Part shown: piece after piece, positions 14,012-22,969 of the stretch
Numbering within the stretch: position 1 is the stretch's first letter
How the letters are laid out: each line of letters starts with the position of its first letter
NCBI GenBank assembly: GCA_964437825.1
Contig: CAYTIH010000023.1
Coordinates: 1-39,739, forward strand
Origin: JBJFCE01 sp964437825
Lineage (GTDB): Bacteria > Bacillota > Clostridia > Lachnospirales > Lachnospiraceae
Reading direction: 5' to 3'
DNA: 39,739 nt
Translations under genes and position numbers: made by a program
The notes under the pieces: model-generated
The model's database searches: none
Told to the model about the DNA's origin: nothing
The model's input: only the letters and a program-made list of their open reading frames with translations

Positions 14012-15559
14012 TTACAGTTCGATAATTGCATCATCATCAAGCGCTGCAAAAGCATTCTCAGGTTCCAAAACCGGGATATTCTTCCGTCTGCGTTTTCCTC
14101 CATACTGTGCGATGATTCCAAGAAGCTGTATGGTAATTAACGGCGTCATGGCAACCATGGCTACGACACCGAAAGCATCTGTTACAATATTTCCTCCAAC
14201 AGCCATACAAGCTCCCTGTGCAAGCGGAAGCAGGAATGCTGCTGTCATGGGGCCGGAGGCAACGCCGCCGGAGTCAAATGCAATCGCCGTATATATCTTT
14301 GGCACAAAAAAGGAAATGCCAAGCGCCAGTGCATAGCCTGGTATCAAAAACCACATAATGGAAATGCCCGTAAGCACTCTGATCATGGCAATTCCAAGGG
14401 ACAGCGCTACTCCAAGGGAAAGACCTGTGCCCATAGAGCCGGCAGAAATCGCTCCGTCAGTAATCTCCTCGACCTGCTTATTTAATACATATACCGCAGG
14501 CTCGGCCTTTACGATAAAGAATCCCATCACCATCGCAACGGGTACCATAATCCACGGACTGGAGGAGGACGCAAGTATCCTTCCCAAATAGTTACCCGCC
14601 GGCATAAATCCGACATTCACGCCCGTCATGAACAGGATCAGTCCGATATATGTATAAATCAAACCGATTATAATTTTCATCAGCTGTCTTTTAGGCAGCT
14701 TTAAGATTGCGATTTGGAAAATTGCAAAGAACAACACAATCGGAAAAAGCGAAACCGCTATTTCCGCAATATAGGTCGGAAATCCCACCTGAAACAGCTC
14801 CCACAGTTCCACAGAATTTTGTACCTCCGGAATCATGGACGGTACATAGCTGCTCTCCTTGGGATTGTAGATCATACCCAATATCAAAACCGACAAAATG
14901 GGACCTATCGAACACAGTGCCACCAGACCGAAGCTGTCATCCGCTGCATGACGGTCATTACGAATTGCCGCAACACCGACACCAAGCGCCATGATAAACG
15001 GTACTGTCATAGGGCCCGTCGTAACTCCGCCGGAATCAAATGCCACACTCAGGAAATTATCCGGTACAAAAACAGCCAGTAAAAACACCGCCGCATAAAA
15101 GAATACCAGCATAGGAGGGAGCGGAATGCCGAACAGCATACGAAGCAGCGCCAGAACCAGAAACAGACCTACGCCGCAGGCAACCGCAAGAATTAAGGTC
15201 ATGTTCGGAATGGAAGGTACCTGCTGCGCAAGTACCTGTAAATCCGGTTCCGAAATTGTAATAATAAATCCGAGCAAAAAGGATAACGCAATGACCACTC
15301 CAAGCTTTTTACTCCTGGTCATACAGGTGCCGACCTTTTCGCCCATCGGAGTCATGGACAGCTCCGCGCCCAGAGTAAAAAACATCATTCCCAAAATTAC
15401 CAAAACCGCCCCCAGCAGAAAACATAATAAGATGCTGGGCGAAATCGGTGCAATCGTAAAACACAATACCAGTACAATCGCCATAATAGGAATCACCGCT
15501 ACCAGCGCTTCCTTCAGTTTGTCTCTCAGCTTTTCCTTTAAAACATTACCGACCCGCAA
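14012..15559 (-). CDS. DUF1538 integral membrane protein (two-repeat putative transporter)
   Basis: A 515-residue protein with about twelve hydrophobic segments. It consists of two DUF1538 repeats (about 10-235 and 255-495). Each repeat has an acidic E-P motif (ISEPD in the first, AEPAV in the second), a GGV(T/A)(T/S)GPMT motif after FDS (FDSGGVTTGPMT and FDSGGVASGPMT), and a DSFG or DAFG motif before the next segment. Such inverted or duplicated layouts are typical of transporters, but the substrate of DUF1538 is not established. The start is TTG at 15559 with AGAGGTG five bases upstream. The GH3 gene ends 36 bases upstream and the PII-like gene follows by 24 bases. Confidence 0.9.
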   Translation of the reverse strand: MRVGNVLKEKLRDKLKEALVAVIPIMAIVLVLCFTIAPISPSILLCFLLGAVLVILGMMFFTLGAELSMTPMGEKVGTCMTRSKKLGVVIALSFLLGFIITISEPDLQVLAQQVPSIPNMTLILAVACGVGLFLVLALLRMLFGIPLPPMLVFFYAAVFLLAVFVPDNFLSVAFDSGGVTTGPMTVPFIMALGVGVAAIRNDRHAADDSFGLVALCSIGPILSVLILGMIYNPKESSYVPSMIPEVQNSVELWELFQVGFPTYIAEIAVSLFPIVLFFAIFQIAILKLPKRQLMKIIIGLIYTYIGLILFMTGVNVGFMPAGNYLGRILASSSSPWIMVPVAMVMGFFIVKAEPAVYVLNKQVEEITDGAISAGSMGTGLSLGVALSLGIAMIRVLTGISIMWFLIPGYALALGISFFVPKIYTAIAFDSGGVASGPMTAAFLLPLAQGACMAVGGNIVTDAFGVVAMVAMTPLITIQLLGIIAQYGGKRRRKNIPVLEPENAFAALDDDAIIEL

Positions 15560-15595
15560 TCTGTCACCTCTTTTTCTGTCTATGTCGTCATTGGA

Positions 15596-17758
15596 TCACC
15601 TTTCAAGGAAGATCGTATCCGGAAGCGTGATCCTTGCAGATACACTCTCATCCTTTACATGCTTCGCTGCATATACCAAATACCTTCCAGCCTCAGCCAC
15701 GAAGCAATCCTTTTCCTCGTCAAAATAGGTGAAGCTCTCGGGGCCGAGCGTAAGCGTTACAGGCACTGTCTCCCCGGCCTTTACAAATACCTTAGTAAAA
15801 CCGCGCAGCTCTTTTACCGGTCTGTCCACCCCGGAATCCTCGCTGCCAATATAAATCTGAACCGTCTCCATACCGTCCATATCGCCGGTATTGACCACAT
15901 CCAGACTGATCTCAAGCGTTCCGGAGGCATCGCATACGGCCTGCATATTCCGAAATTCATAAGTGGTATATGACAAACCATAGCCAAACGGATAAGAAAC
16001 CGGAATCTTTCTGGTCTCATAATAACGATAGCCGACATAAATGCCCTCGTTATAGTGAACCTGATCTCCGCCCGGAAATTCTCCGTACACCCTCGCAGGT
16101 ACATCCTCTTCATGAATCGGAAGCGTCTCAGGCAGACGTCCGGAAGGATTGACCTTACCGAAAAGTACCTCGCCAAGCGCTCTGCCACCCTCCATGCCGC
16201 AGTACCAATGGTAAACGATTGCTCCGGCCTGATCCTGAAAGCTGCTCATATCCACCGGACTTCCCGCCATCATAACCATAACTGTATTTTTGTTTGCCTC
16301 AAGGAGTCTGCCAATCAGCTTCTCCTGCTCATAGGGCAGCTTCATCGTTCTTCTGTCCTTGCCCTCGGTATCATAGTCATGATTCAGACCGCCGACATAA
16401 ATAACAACATCGGCCTCTTTGGCAGCCGCTACCGCACGCTCTGCCAATACGGCATTCTTTTCCTTCCGCTCCCGGCTCATATAGTCTACCATATCATTCA
16501 AATCAATCTGATCCTGATTTAAGCTGCCAGCCTGCCAGCTTTCCGTCCGGTCATTATCCCAGATATTGCCTGACGTTTCCGGCTCATACCCCGGCTCGAA
16601 CGAGACTTTCACATCCCCGCCTGCCGCCATGGTAATCCCCAGCAGCGGCGTAATCTCATAAAGTGCCTTGATCTCGGAGCTTCCTCCGCCCGGCGCGTGC
16701 ATACGCTCTGCATTGTCGCCTACCACCAGAACCTGAAGTCCCTTAACCGGTTTGATCGGAAGAATCCCTTCATTTTTTAACAGGACAACGGACTGTCTGG
16801 CAGCCGTCAGCATCTGTTCCCGATCGGCATAATCATTAAACATGCCGCATTTGCGCTCGCCGTCCAGCATATGTAACTTATTCATCAGATTCAGAATCCG
16901 CAGTACCTTTTCATCAATGACGGATTCCTCCACTTCCCCTTTCAGGACGGCCTCCTTTAACGGATCCGCCATATAATACTCGTTGTAATTGGTGGTAACA
17001 CTCATTTCCATGTCAAGACCGTTATTGGCCGCTTCCATGGTATCATGCACACCGCCCCAGTCGGAAACCACAACACCGGTAAAGCCCCAATCCTCACGCA
17101 GAACCTTCTGTAACAGATATTCGTTATGACAGCAATGCTGCCCGCGAAACTTATTATAAGCTCCCATCACAGCCTTTGCGCCGCCTTTTTGAATCGCCTT
17201 TTTAAAGGCCGGCAGATAAATTTCCTGTAATGCCCGCTCGGAAAGCCGTACATCCACATCCAGTCTTCTGTGCTCCTGATTATTGACCGCAAAATGCTTG
17301 ACGCAGGAGGATACGTCATTTTCCTCGATTCCTTTTACCACCATCGCCGCCATCTCACCGGTCAGATAGGGGTCCTCACCCATATATTCAAAATTTCTGC
17401 CGCACAAAGGACTTCTCAGAATATTAATGCCGGGAGCCAGTATCATATCCTTGCCCCTTCCCCTTGTTTCCTTTCCGAGAATCTGACCCGTCTGACGGGC
17501 AAGCTCCCTGTTCCATGTTGCGGCAAGCGCCGTATTGCTTGGCAGATAGGAGGTATAATCCGCACTGTTTCCAACCGGAACCCATTTCCGCCTCTCATAC
17601 TGCATCCGAATCCCCATAGGACCGTCCGAAGTCATAAATTCCGGGATTCCAAGACGTTCCACTGCCTTTGTTCCAAACAGAGAATTTCCGTGAATCATAT
17701 CGATTTTTTCATCAAGTGTCAGCTGCTCAAGCAGTTCTTCGATCTGTTCTTTTGTCAT
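15596..17758 (-). CDS. Glycoside hydrolase family 3 (beta-glucosidase type)
   Basis: A protein of about 720 residues with the three GH3 parts: TIM-barrel-like N-domain, alpha/beta sandwich and C-terminal fibronectin III-like domain. Visible motifs are MTSDGPMGIR, the substrate-binding CVKHFAVNNQE, the nucleophile Asp in VVVSDWGG (residue 233 from this start) and VVGDNAERMHAPGGGSS at the sandwich. No signal peptide, so it acts in the cytosol on imported oligosaccharides; beta-glucosidase is the commonest activity but xylosidase is possible. The start at 17758 (MTKEQIEELLEQ) gives the usual distance to the first motif and has AAGGA upstream; ATG 17800 is in frame but lacks a good site. The DUF1538 gene starts 36 bases after its stop. 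Confidence 0.92.
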   Translation of the reverse strand: MTKEQIEELLEQLTLDEKIDMIHGNSLFGTKAVERLGIPEFMTSDGPMGIRMQYERRKWVPVGNSADYTSYLPSNTALAATWNRELARQTGQILGKETRGRGKDMILAPGINILRSPLCGRNFEYMGEDPYLTGEMAAMVVKGIEENDVSSCVKHFAVNNQEHRRLDVDVRLSERALQEIYLPAFKKAIQKGGAKAVMGAYNKFRGQHCCHNEYLLQKVLREDWGFTGVVVSDWGGVHDTMEAANNGLDMEMSVTTNYNEYYMADPLKEAVLKGEVEESVIDEKVLRILNLMNKLHMLDGERKCGMFNDYADREQMLTAARQSVVLLKNEGILPIKPVKGLQVLVVGDNAERMHAPGGGSSEIKALYEITPLLGITMAAGGDVKVSFEPGYEPETSGNIWDNDRTESWQAGSLNQDQIDLNDMVDYMSRERKEKNAVLAERAVAAAKEADVVIYVGGLNHDYDTEGKDRRTMKLPYEQEKLIGRLLEANKNTVMVMMAGSPVDMSSFQDQAGAIVYHWYCGMEGGRALGEVLFGKVNPSGRLPETLPIHEEDVPARVYGEFPGGDQVHYNEGIYVGYRYYETRKIPVSYPFGYGLSYTTYEFRNMQAVCDASGTLEISLDVVNTGDMDGMETVQIYIGSEDSGVDRPVKELRGFTKVFVKAGETVPVTLTLGPESFTYFDEEKDCFVAEAGRYLVYAAKHVKDESVSARITLPDTIFLER

Positions 17759-17865
17759 ATCACATAGTTTCCTTCCGCTCTCCAGTCTTTTTACTTTCAT
17801 TTATTGATTTTTCTTTTGCTAATGAATGGTTTCCCACTCAATTTTTCCATCCTTTTGGTTCTTTT

Positions 17866-17893
17866 ATTGTAACATGTTTCAATTCCTTGTAAA
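17866..17893 (-). promoter_or_regulatory. Promoter of the GH3 (and likely DUF1538/PII-like) unit
   Basis: On the minus strand TTTACA (17893-17888), 16 bases, TACAAT (17871-17866). Confidence 0.5.
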
Positions 17894-17975
17894 CACTCAA
17901 AGCATAAACTTCCTGTAAAGTAATTCATGATTTTTTCGCCCTGCGACGCAGGATCTTTGATCTCAATCCGTCCTC

Positions 17976-19964
17976 TCACATTACAATTCTTAGCCATGGG
18001 TCCACCAGCCTGATGATCCCTCTTTGAATTTTCTTTTTCAACGAAAACTCATCGGAAAAGAGCTCCTCCATTTCCGTACCGGTATAGACCGCTTCCGGCG
18101 CATCCTGCTGATATTCCGTCAGCTCTGCCTTAAAGGTCTGCGTAAATTCCGCGCCGTCGATGACGAGCATCAGCTCCGTATCCTGATATACGCTTTTCAT
18201 ATCCATATTAAAGGAACCTATCATCGAAATCGTATCATCAATGACAATACTTTTGCCATGATAGGAAATTCCGCCTTCATATTCCAGAACCCGTAAGCCG
18301 GTTTCCAGAATCCGCTCCTTATTCATGGCATAATCCACCGCTCCGAATGGATTTCCGTTATTGGTGATCGAGTTAGTCATCAGAATGATATCCGCATCCC
18401 CGCCGCATAGCTGTCTGAAAGCTTCGTACATCATATCATTACAGATAATATAGGGCGTATGAATCCATACTTCCTCTTTCGCCTCCGCCATCAGTGCGCA
18501 CAGGCTGTAAAACAGCTGCGGCTGCTTGGAATATAAATTTGTCGGACCCGTTAACAGCGTAATCTTATTCACAGGCATTGTCCGCTGTATATAATCCGTC
18601 TGTTCAAACCATTCCGGATGCTCCTGCATCATACTATCATATAACTCCGTAAGCTCCCTCTTAGCCTTCTTCACGCTGGGAATCCAGCCGCTGCGGCTTC
18701 CTTCAAGCCAGGAATCACAGCAGTTCAGATTCCAGATTCCGTGAAAATAATCAAGAACCTGATACACAGAGCTTTCCTCTCCCTGCGCTTCGTTATAAAC
18801 CAGCACATCCCTGTCATAATTCTTGTGACCTTCCTGATCCCCCAAAAAATAGTTAAAGGTATTGCGCCCGCCCAAAATATAAACGCGCTCGTCGACAAGC
18901 AGATACTTATCATGCATCCTGCTCATTCCCTTCCAAGGAATCAGCGGATTTACCGCATTATAAATTTTGATTTCCACATCCTCTTCTGCAGCAAGTGCAT
19001 AAAAATACGGATCTCCGCTCATGCGAAGCCTGGAATTGAAGCCATCTACCAGAATCTGCACTCTAACGCCCCTTTGCGCAGCTGCCCTTAACGCCGCAAT
19101 CATCTGCTTTCCCGCCTCATCGGAGCGAAAGTCAAAGGTTGACATAACTATGCTTTCCTGTGCATTGGAAATCAGCCGTATCCGTTCCTGCAGGGCTTCT
19201 CCATTGTCCTCAATGACTGCTGCCCTGTCACAAAAATCGGCATCCCCTGATTGACCGTAAAAATCCTCCACCCGGAAATTTTCCCGGTAGGCGCTGCTGA
19301 CTTCAGGCTGTTCCAGGTATGGCAGATACGCACCGGCTGCAACATAAAGCGCGAACACTGCAATTCCTGCCACTGCAATTCCGACGCATTTTGCTCTCCC
19401 AAGCGGCTTCTTTTCTTCCTTCCTGCGCAATATGCGCACATGAAACCGGATATAGGCACATAGAGTAACCGTCATAACAATCATTGCCGCCAGCATCAGC
19501 AGATTTCCCCGCAGGATATTGTCCCCCGGCATAAAAAGCAGCAAAAAGATTACAATATCCAATACCGCAGTGCATACCTTTCCATACCATTTCGCACCAT
19601 GAACCCGAAACCCTTTTTTAATCAGGAATACTCCCATAGCGGCCATATATGCTTCTTTGATCAAAAACACCTCGATCAGCCGCACGGCAAGCGGATAACG
19701 GAAGGTTAATGCAATCGCCAGCGCTCCCTGCGTCAGCTTATCCGCAGCAGGATCAAGCGCCTTGCCGAAATCAGTGACCATGTGAAATTTTCTGGCGATT
19801 TTCCCGTCCAGAAAATCCGTCAAATAAGAAACAGCCAATACGCAAAAGGCCGCGAACAGCCCGGCATCCGTATCCGCTCTAAAATACAAAACCAGAAAAA
19901 CCGGAATCAACAAAATACGAAAATATCCCATCAGATTCGGTATATTAAAATATTCTTTTTTCAT
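17976..19964 (-). CDS. Fused CDP-alcohol phosphotransferase / two-HKD cardiolipin synthase
   Basis: A 662-residue membrane protein joining two phospholipid enzymes. Residues 1-180 are a class I CDP-alcohol phosphotransferase with the complete metal-binding motif D50-x2-D53-G-x2-A-R-x8-G67-x3-D71-x3-D75 and about six membrane segments, of the PgsA (PG-phosphate synthase) kind. One more membrane segment (about 193-215) leads to residues 235-662, a phospholipase D-type domain with two intact HKD motifs (H351-K353-D358 and H569-K571-D576), each followed by G(G/S)-x-N. Together they could make PG-phosphate and then cardiolipin, with a separate phosphatase in between. A separate pgsA may exist elsewhere. 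The alternative is a CDP-alcohol transferase of another specificity. Confidence 0.88.
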   Translation of the reverse strand: MKKEYFNIPNLMGYFRILLIPVFLVLYFRADTDAGLFAAFCVLAVSYLTDFLDGKIARKFHMVTDFGKALDPAADKLTQGALAIALTFRYPLAVRLIEVFLIKEAYMAAMGVFLIKKGFRVHGAKWYGKVCTAVLDIVIFLLLFMPGDNILRGNLLMLAAMIVMTVTLCAYIRFHVRILRRKEEKKPLGRAKCVGIAVAGIAVFALYVAAGAYLPYLEQPEVSSAYRENFRVEDFYGQSGDADFCDRAAVIEDNGEALQERIRLISNAQESIVMSTFDFRSDEAGKQMIAALRAAAQRGVRVQILVDGFNSRLRMSGDPYFYALAAEEDVEIKIYNAVNPLIPWKGMSRMHDKYLLVDERVYILGGRNTFNYFLGDQEGHKNYDRDVLVYNEAQGEESSVYQVLDYFHGIWNLNCCDSWLEGSRSGWIPSVKKAKRELTELYDSMMQEHPEWFEQTDYIQRTMPVNKITLLTGPTNLYSKQPQLFYSLCALMAEAKEEVWIHTPYIICNDMMYEAFRQLCGGDADIILMTNSITNNGNPFGAVDYAMNKERILETGLRVLEYEGGISYHGKSIVIDDTISMIGSFNMDMKSVYQDTELMLVIDGAEFTQTFKAELTEYQQDAPEAVYTGTEMEELFSDEFSLKKKIQRGIIRLVDPWLRIVM

Positions 19965-20230
19965 ATTTCTTTTGTTCCTCCCTCTCCGGCAGCCACATCA
20001 CTGATCACTGGTTTTACGCATTTGTGTCAAGCGTTCCGTCTTTTCGATGTTACAACTGTAACACCAACCTTTCATTAAGTCAATGCACGGAGCTTTCCTT
20101 ATCAAATTCCGGTCAGAATTCCTATGTCTTCCAATTACTCCCAAGCATAAATTTTTTCAATTCGTTCATCCTCTTATTACATCGACGAAAGTTCTCCAAT
20201 ATTACAGACAATGAAAGAGGAAAGCATACT

Positions 20231-21013
20231 ATGATACAGGGAAAAGTTGAGATTTGCGGTGTCAATACTGCCAAGCTGCCGCTTCTAAAAAGTGAAGAAC
20301 AAAAAGACCTGTTTGAACAGATTCAGGCAGGGGATCTAAACGCCAGAGAAAGATATATCGAATGTAACCTCCGCCTCGTACTCAGCGTAATCAAGCGTTT
20401 CCCAGGTACCGCGGAAAATATTGATGACCTGTTTCAAATCGGCTGTATCGGACTGATTAAGGCCATCGACAATTTCGACCTGAAGTTCAACGTCAAATTT
20501 TCCACCTACGCGGTTCCCATGATTCAGGGAGAAATCCGCAGATTCCTGCGGGACAATGCCTCATCCATCAGAGTTTCCCGCTCCTTGAAGGATACCGCTT
20601 ACAAGGCCATCTACGCCAGAGAAATTTATATGAAGAAAAATCAAAAAGAACCAACCATCACAGAAATTGCAGACGAAATCGGAATTCCCAAGGAGGATAT
20701 TGTCTATGCTCTGGATGCCATACAATGTCCCATGAGCCTGTATGAGCCCGTCTATAATGAAGGAGGAGATACTCTTTATGTGATGGATCAGATCAGCGAC
20801 AAGAAAAATAAAGAAGATGCCTGGGTGGAACAGCTTTCATTAAGTGAAGCAATAAAGCATTTAAATGACAGAGAACGTGAAATCATTTCCCTTCGCTTTT
20901 TTGAGGGAAAGACACAAATGGAGGTGGCCTCCCTGATCGGAATTTCTCAGGCACAGGTCTCACGGCTTGAAAAAAACGCACTGCATCAGATGAAGGGCTA
21001 TCTGGTTGAATAA
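20231..21013 (+). CDS. sigG: Forespore sigma factor SigG
   Basis: A 260-residue sigma-70-family factor that drives late forespore transcription. The N-terminus KVEICGVNTAKLPLLKSEEQ is the SigG signature. Region 2 contains NLRLVLSVIKRF, DDLFQIGCIGLIKAIDNFD and KFSTYAVPMIQGEIRRFLRDN; region 4 ends in GISQAQVSRLEKNALHQMK. The longer open frame to 20024 is not typical of SigG; ATG 20231 has GAGG upstream. It is convergent with sigE and they share the hairpin 21025-21061. The 266-base spacer upstream contains GTTACA/TGTAAC inverted arms at 20049-20062 but no promoter I can call. Confidence 0.96.
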   Translation: MIQGKVEICGVNTAKLPLLKSEEQKDLFEQIQAGDLNARERYIECNLRLVLSVIKRFPGTAENIDDLFQIGCIGLIKAIDNFDLKFNVKFSTYAVPMIQGEIRRFLRDNASSIRVSRSLKDTAYKAIYAREIYMKKNQKEPTITEIADEIGIPKEDIVYALDAIQCPMSLYEPVYNEGGDTLYVMDQISDKKNKEDAWVEQLSLSEAIKHLNDREREIISLRFFEGKTQMEVASLIGISQAQVSRLEKNALHQMKGYLVE

Positions 21014-21024
21014 CAGTCGTAAAC

Positions 21025-21061
21025 GGACGGGACGGACATATCGCAATTCCGTCTCCCGTCC
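21025..21061 (+). terminator. Hairpin terminator between convergent sigG and sigE
   Basis: GGACGGGA plus CGGA (21025-21036) pairs with TCCG and TCTCCCGTCC (21048-21061), followed by TTGTTT. It is the only terminator-like structure between the two convergent genes. The T-run is short. Confidence 0.6.
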
Positions 21062-21086
21062 TTGTTTCCGGTTCTGAACCGGCATA

Positions 21087-21827
21087 TCAGGCTTCCTTCA
21101 CCATTTCTTTTTTCAGGCGCTTCATGATTTTTTTCTCCAGTCTTGAAATATAGGACTGGGAAATGCCAAGGAGCTGCGCTACTTCCTTCTGGGTCATTTC
21201 CTCTCCGTCAGCCGAGGAAAGACCGAACCGAAGATTAATGATCGTCTTTTCTCTATCGGAAAGCTTGGCGATGGCATGGCAGAGCACCTTTCTCTCCGCT
21301 TCATTCTCCAAATCCTTATAAATCACATCCTCATCCGTTCCGAGGATATCCGATAGCAAAAGCTCGTTTCCGTCCCAGTCCACATTGAGCGGCTCGTCAA
21401 TGGAAACCTCCAGCTTGGTCTTATTGTTTCTCCGCAGATACATCAGAATTTCATTTTCAATGCATCTGGAAGCATAAGTCGCAAGTTTAATATTTTTATC
21501 ACATTTGAATGTGTTAATTGCTTTAATGAGCCCAATGGTGCCGATGGAGATCAGATCCTCCACACCCACACCGGTATTGTCAAATTTCTTGGCTATGTAT
21601 ACGACCAGTCTCAGATTATGTTCGATCAGAATTGCTTTTGCATCCTCATCCCCGTCACTGCCAAGAATACTGACAAAGGTATTTTCCTCTTCCGTCGTCA
21701 GCGGCGGCGGCAAAATGTCCGCGCCTCCGATATAATGAATATCTCCCTGCTTCTGCATAAAGAAGCTGTTTTCCCGGCGCACAATGCGCATCTGCAGCCG
21801 TCCCGGTATTGCCACTTTTAATATCAT
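21087..21827 (-). CDS. sigE: Mother-cell sigma factor SigE (pro-SigE)
   Basis: A 246-residue sigma factor, first of the mother cell in sporulation. The N-terminal extension before about residue 30 is the expected pro-sequence, removed by SpoIIGA. Region 2 has HNLRLVVYIAKKFDNTGVGVEDLISIGTIGLIKAINTFK; region 4 ends with GISQSYISRLEKKIMKRLKKE. The start overlaps the stop of spoIIGA by four bases (ATGA), so the processing enzyme and its substrate are translationally coupled. Confidence 0.97.
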   Translation of the reverse strand: MILKVAIPGRLQMRIVRRENSFFMQKQGDIHYIGGADILPPPLTTEEENTFVSILGSDGDEDAKAILIEHNLRLVVYIAKKFDNTGVGVEDLISIGTIGLIKAINTFKCDKNIKLATYASRCIENEILMYLRRNNKTKLEVSIDEPLNVDWDGNELLLSDILGTDEDVIYKDLENEAERKVLCHAIAKLSDREKTIINLRFGLSSADGEEMTQKEVAQLLGISQSYISRLEKKIMKRLKKEMVKEA

Positions 21828-22756
21828 TTTTCATTTCCCCTTTTCATGATGAATGTAACTGCTTCATTTCTGTCCGTTCCGGCAAACAGCTCCGGGTGAA
21901 GAATCATTTGATATTCCCCGGCTTTACTGACCTGTCCCCGGTACATTCCCAAAAGAACGCGTTTTTCCGTATTTGTACTATGTGTGTCGTTTTCAGACTT
22001 TCCGTCCTTCAAAGCCTGCTTTTCTTCATCCGCTCCGCACTGCGTCCTGATAAACGGGCTGACTCTGAATTTCTCTACAAAAACGCCGTAAAGAAGCCCG
22101 TTTTGACAGCCCAGCGAATGAAAAGGAACCATGGCGTCCGGGCAGTTCTCCGCTTCCGCAGGCAGGATCTCCCTGTTCAAAACGCAGACCGGAAGCTTTC
22201 TGATCGGTTCGTACAGCTGATTTCCCGTATCATACAATCCGATACAGGAATATTCCTTTCCCTTCCATTCAAACCGTACCCGGTAGAGTTTTTCCCGCTT
22301 TTCCCTGCTTTTCTCCGCTCTGCGGTACACACTGCGGACCAATTCATAGCACACGATGCCGGCTATCAGCAATACCGGCATGGTATATCCATGTTCTTTC
22401 AAATAAGGAATTCTGTTCTCACCAAAAGAGAGACAGCCTCCGTACAGAAAAGTCAAAAGATACATGCAGATAACACCGTTTAAAAGTCCGTCCCCGGCCT
22501 TCACGTGAAAGGTCAGCGTCAGCGCCAGAATCTCACTGACTCCGAATCCCAGAACGTTTTTCAACCCCTCCGGTATTTCTGATAACAAACACGCAAGACA
22601 AATCCCGGTACACAGTACGGATACCAGGATTCTTCTGAAGCGAGTGGCAGAACGCTTCAAAAATATCCCGGTAACTGTCAGGATCAGATAATTCATCACC
22701 AGACAATTTCCAAACAGAACATCTACATATACTTCATAGACAGCTTCGGAATCCAT
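21824..22756 (-). CDS. spoIIGA: SpoIIGA sigma-E processing peptidase
   Basis: A 310-residue membrane aspartic protease that cleaves pro-SigE when activated from the forespore. About five membrane segments occupy residues 1-140. The catalytic motif DTGN (LYDTGNQLYEP, about residue 183) lies in the C-terminal domain, which should dimerise to form the active site. The ATGA overlap with sigE and the position behind ftsZ are the standard clostridial order. Its promoter (22796-22828) looks Spo0A-dependent. Confidence 0.95.
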   Translation of the reverse strand: MDSEAVYEVYVDVLFGNCLVMNYLILTVTGIFLKRSATRFRRILVSVLCTGICLACLLSEIPEGLKNVLGFGVSEILALTLTFHVKAGDGLLNGVICMYLLTFLYGGCLSFGENRIPYLKEHGYTMPVLLIAGIVCYELVRSVYRRAEKSREKREKLYRVRFEWKGKEYSCIGLYDTGNQLYEPIRKLPVCVLNREILPAEAENCPDAMVPFHSLGCQNGLLYGVFVEKFRVSPFIRTQCGADEEKQALKDGKSENDTHSTNTEKRVLLGMYRGQVSKAGEYQMILHPELFAGTDRNEAVTFIMKRGNEK

Positions 22757-22795
22757 ACCTGCAGTTCCCTCCGGCTATGTATCTTTGATGGGATC

Positions 22796-22828
22796 ATTAT
22801 ATGATAAGAAACATCATTTTTTTGTCAA
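22796..22828 (-). promoter_or_regulatory. spoIIGA promoter with 21-bp spacer and Spo0A-box-like -35
   Basis: On the minus strand TTGACA (22828-22823) and TATAAT (22801-22796) are separated by 21 bases rather than 17. The -35 lies within TTTTGACAAA (22830-22821), which on the plus strand contains TGTCAAA, one mismatch from the Spo0A box TGTCGAA. B. subtilis spoIIG is a known Spo0A-dependent promoter with a 22-bp spacer, so the layout appears conserved. Confidence 0.7.
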
Positions 22829-22864
22829 AACCAAGGGCTGAATTTTCAAAATTACATGACAGTT

Positions 22865-22871
22865 TTTGACA
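22865..22871 (-). promoter_or_regulatory. Second Spo0A-box-like site upstream of spoIIGA
   Basis: TGTCAAA on the minus strand (22871-22865), about 42 bases upstream of the first site and in opposite orientation. It lies between the ftsZ terminator and the spoIIGA promoter. Confidence 0.5.
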
Positions 22872-22879
22872 GAAGAAAC

Positions 22880-22907
22880 AAAAACGGCATAGCCGAAGCT
22901 ATGCCGT
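22880..22907 (-). terminator. Intrinsic terminator of ftsZ
   Basis: On the minus strand ACGGCATAGC and GCTATGCCGT form a perfect 10-bp stem with a TTCG tetraloop (22907-22884), then four more T (22883-22880). It lies about 60 bases after the ftsZ stop and separates ftsZ from spoIIGA. Confidence 0.9.
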
Positions 22908-22969
22908 ATCCAAATATTCTAATATTGTCTTATGAATGCCCGCTCGAAAGCTTTCAAAGCGCCGTGTGA

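Noticed and set aside
17797..17997. 66-codon minus-strand frame between GH3 and the phospholipid gene
   Set aside because: It overlaps both neighbours and covers the GH3 promoter; only its last 17 codons are discussed as a leader candidate.
20024..20230. N-terminal extension of SigG
   Set aside because: The extra 69 residues are unlike SigG, and the ATG at 20231 gives the normal protein with a ribosome binding site.
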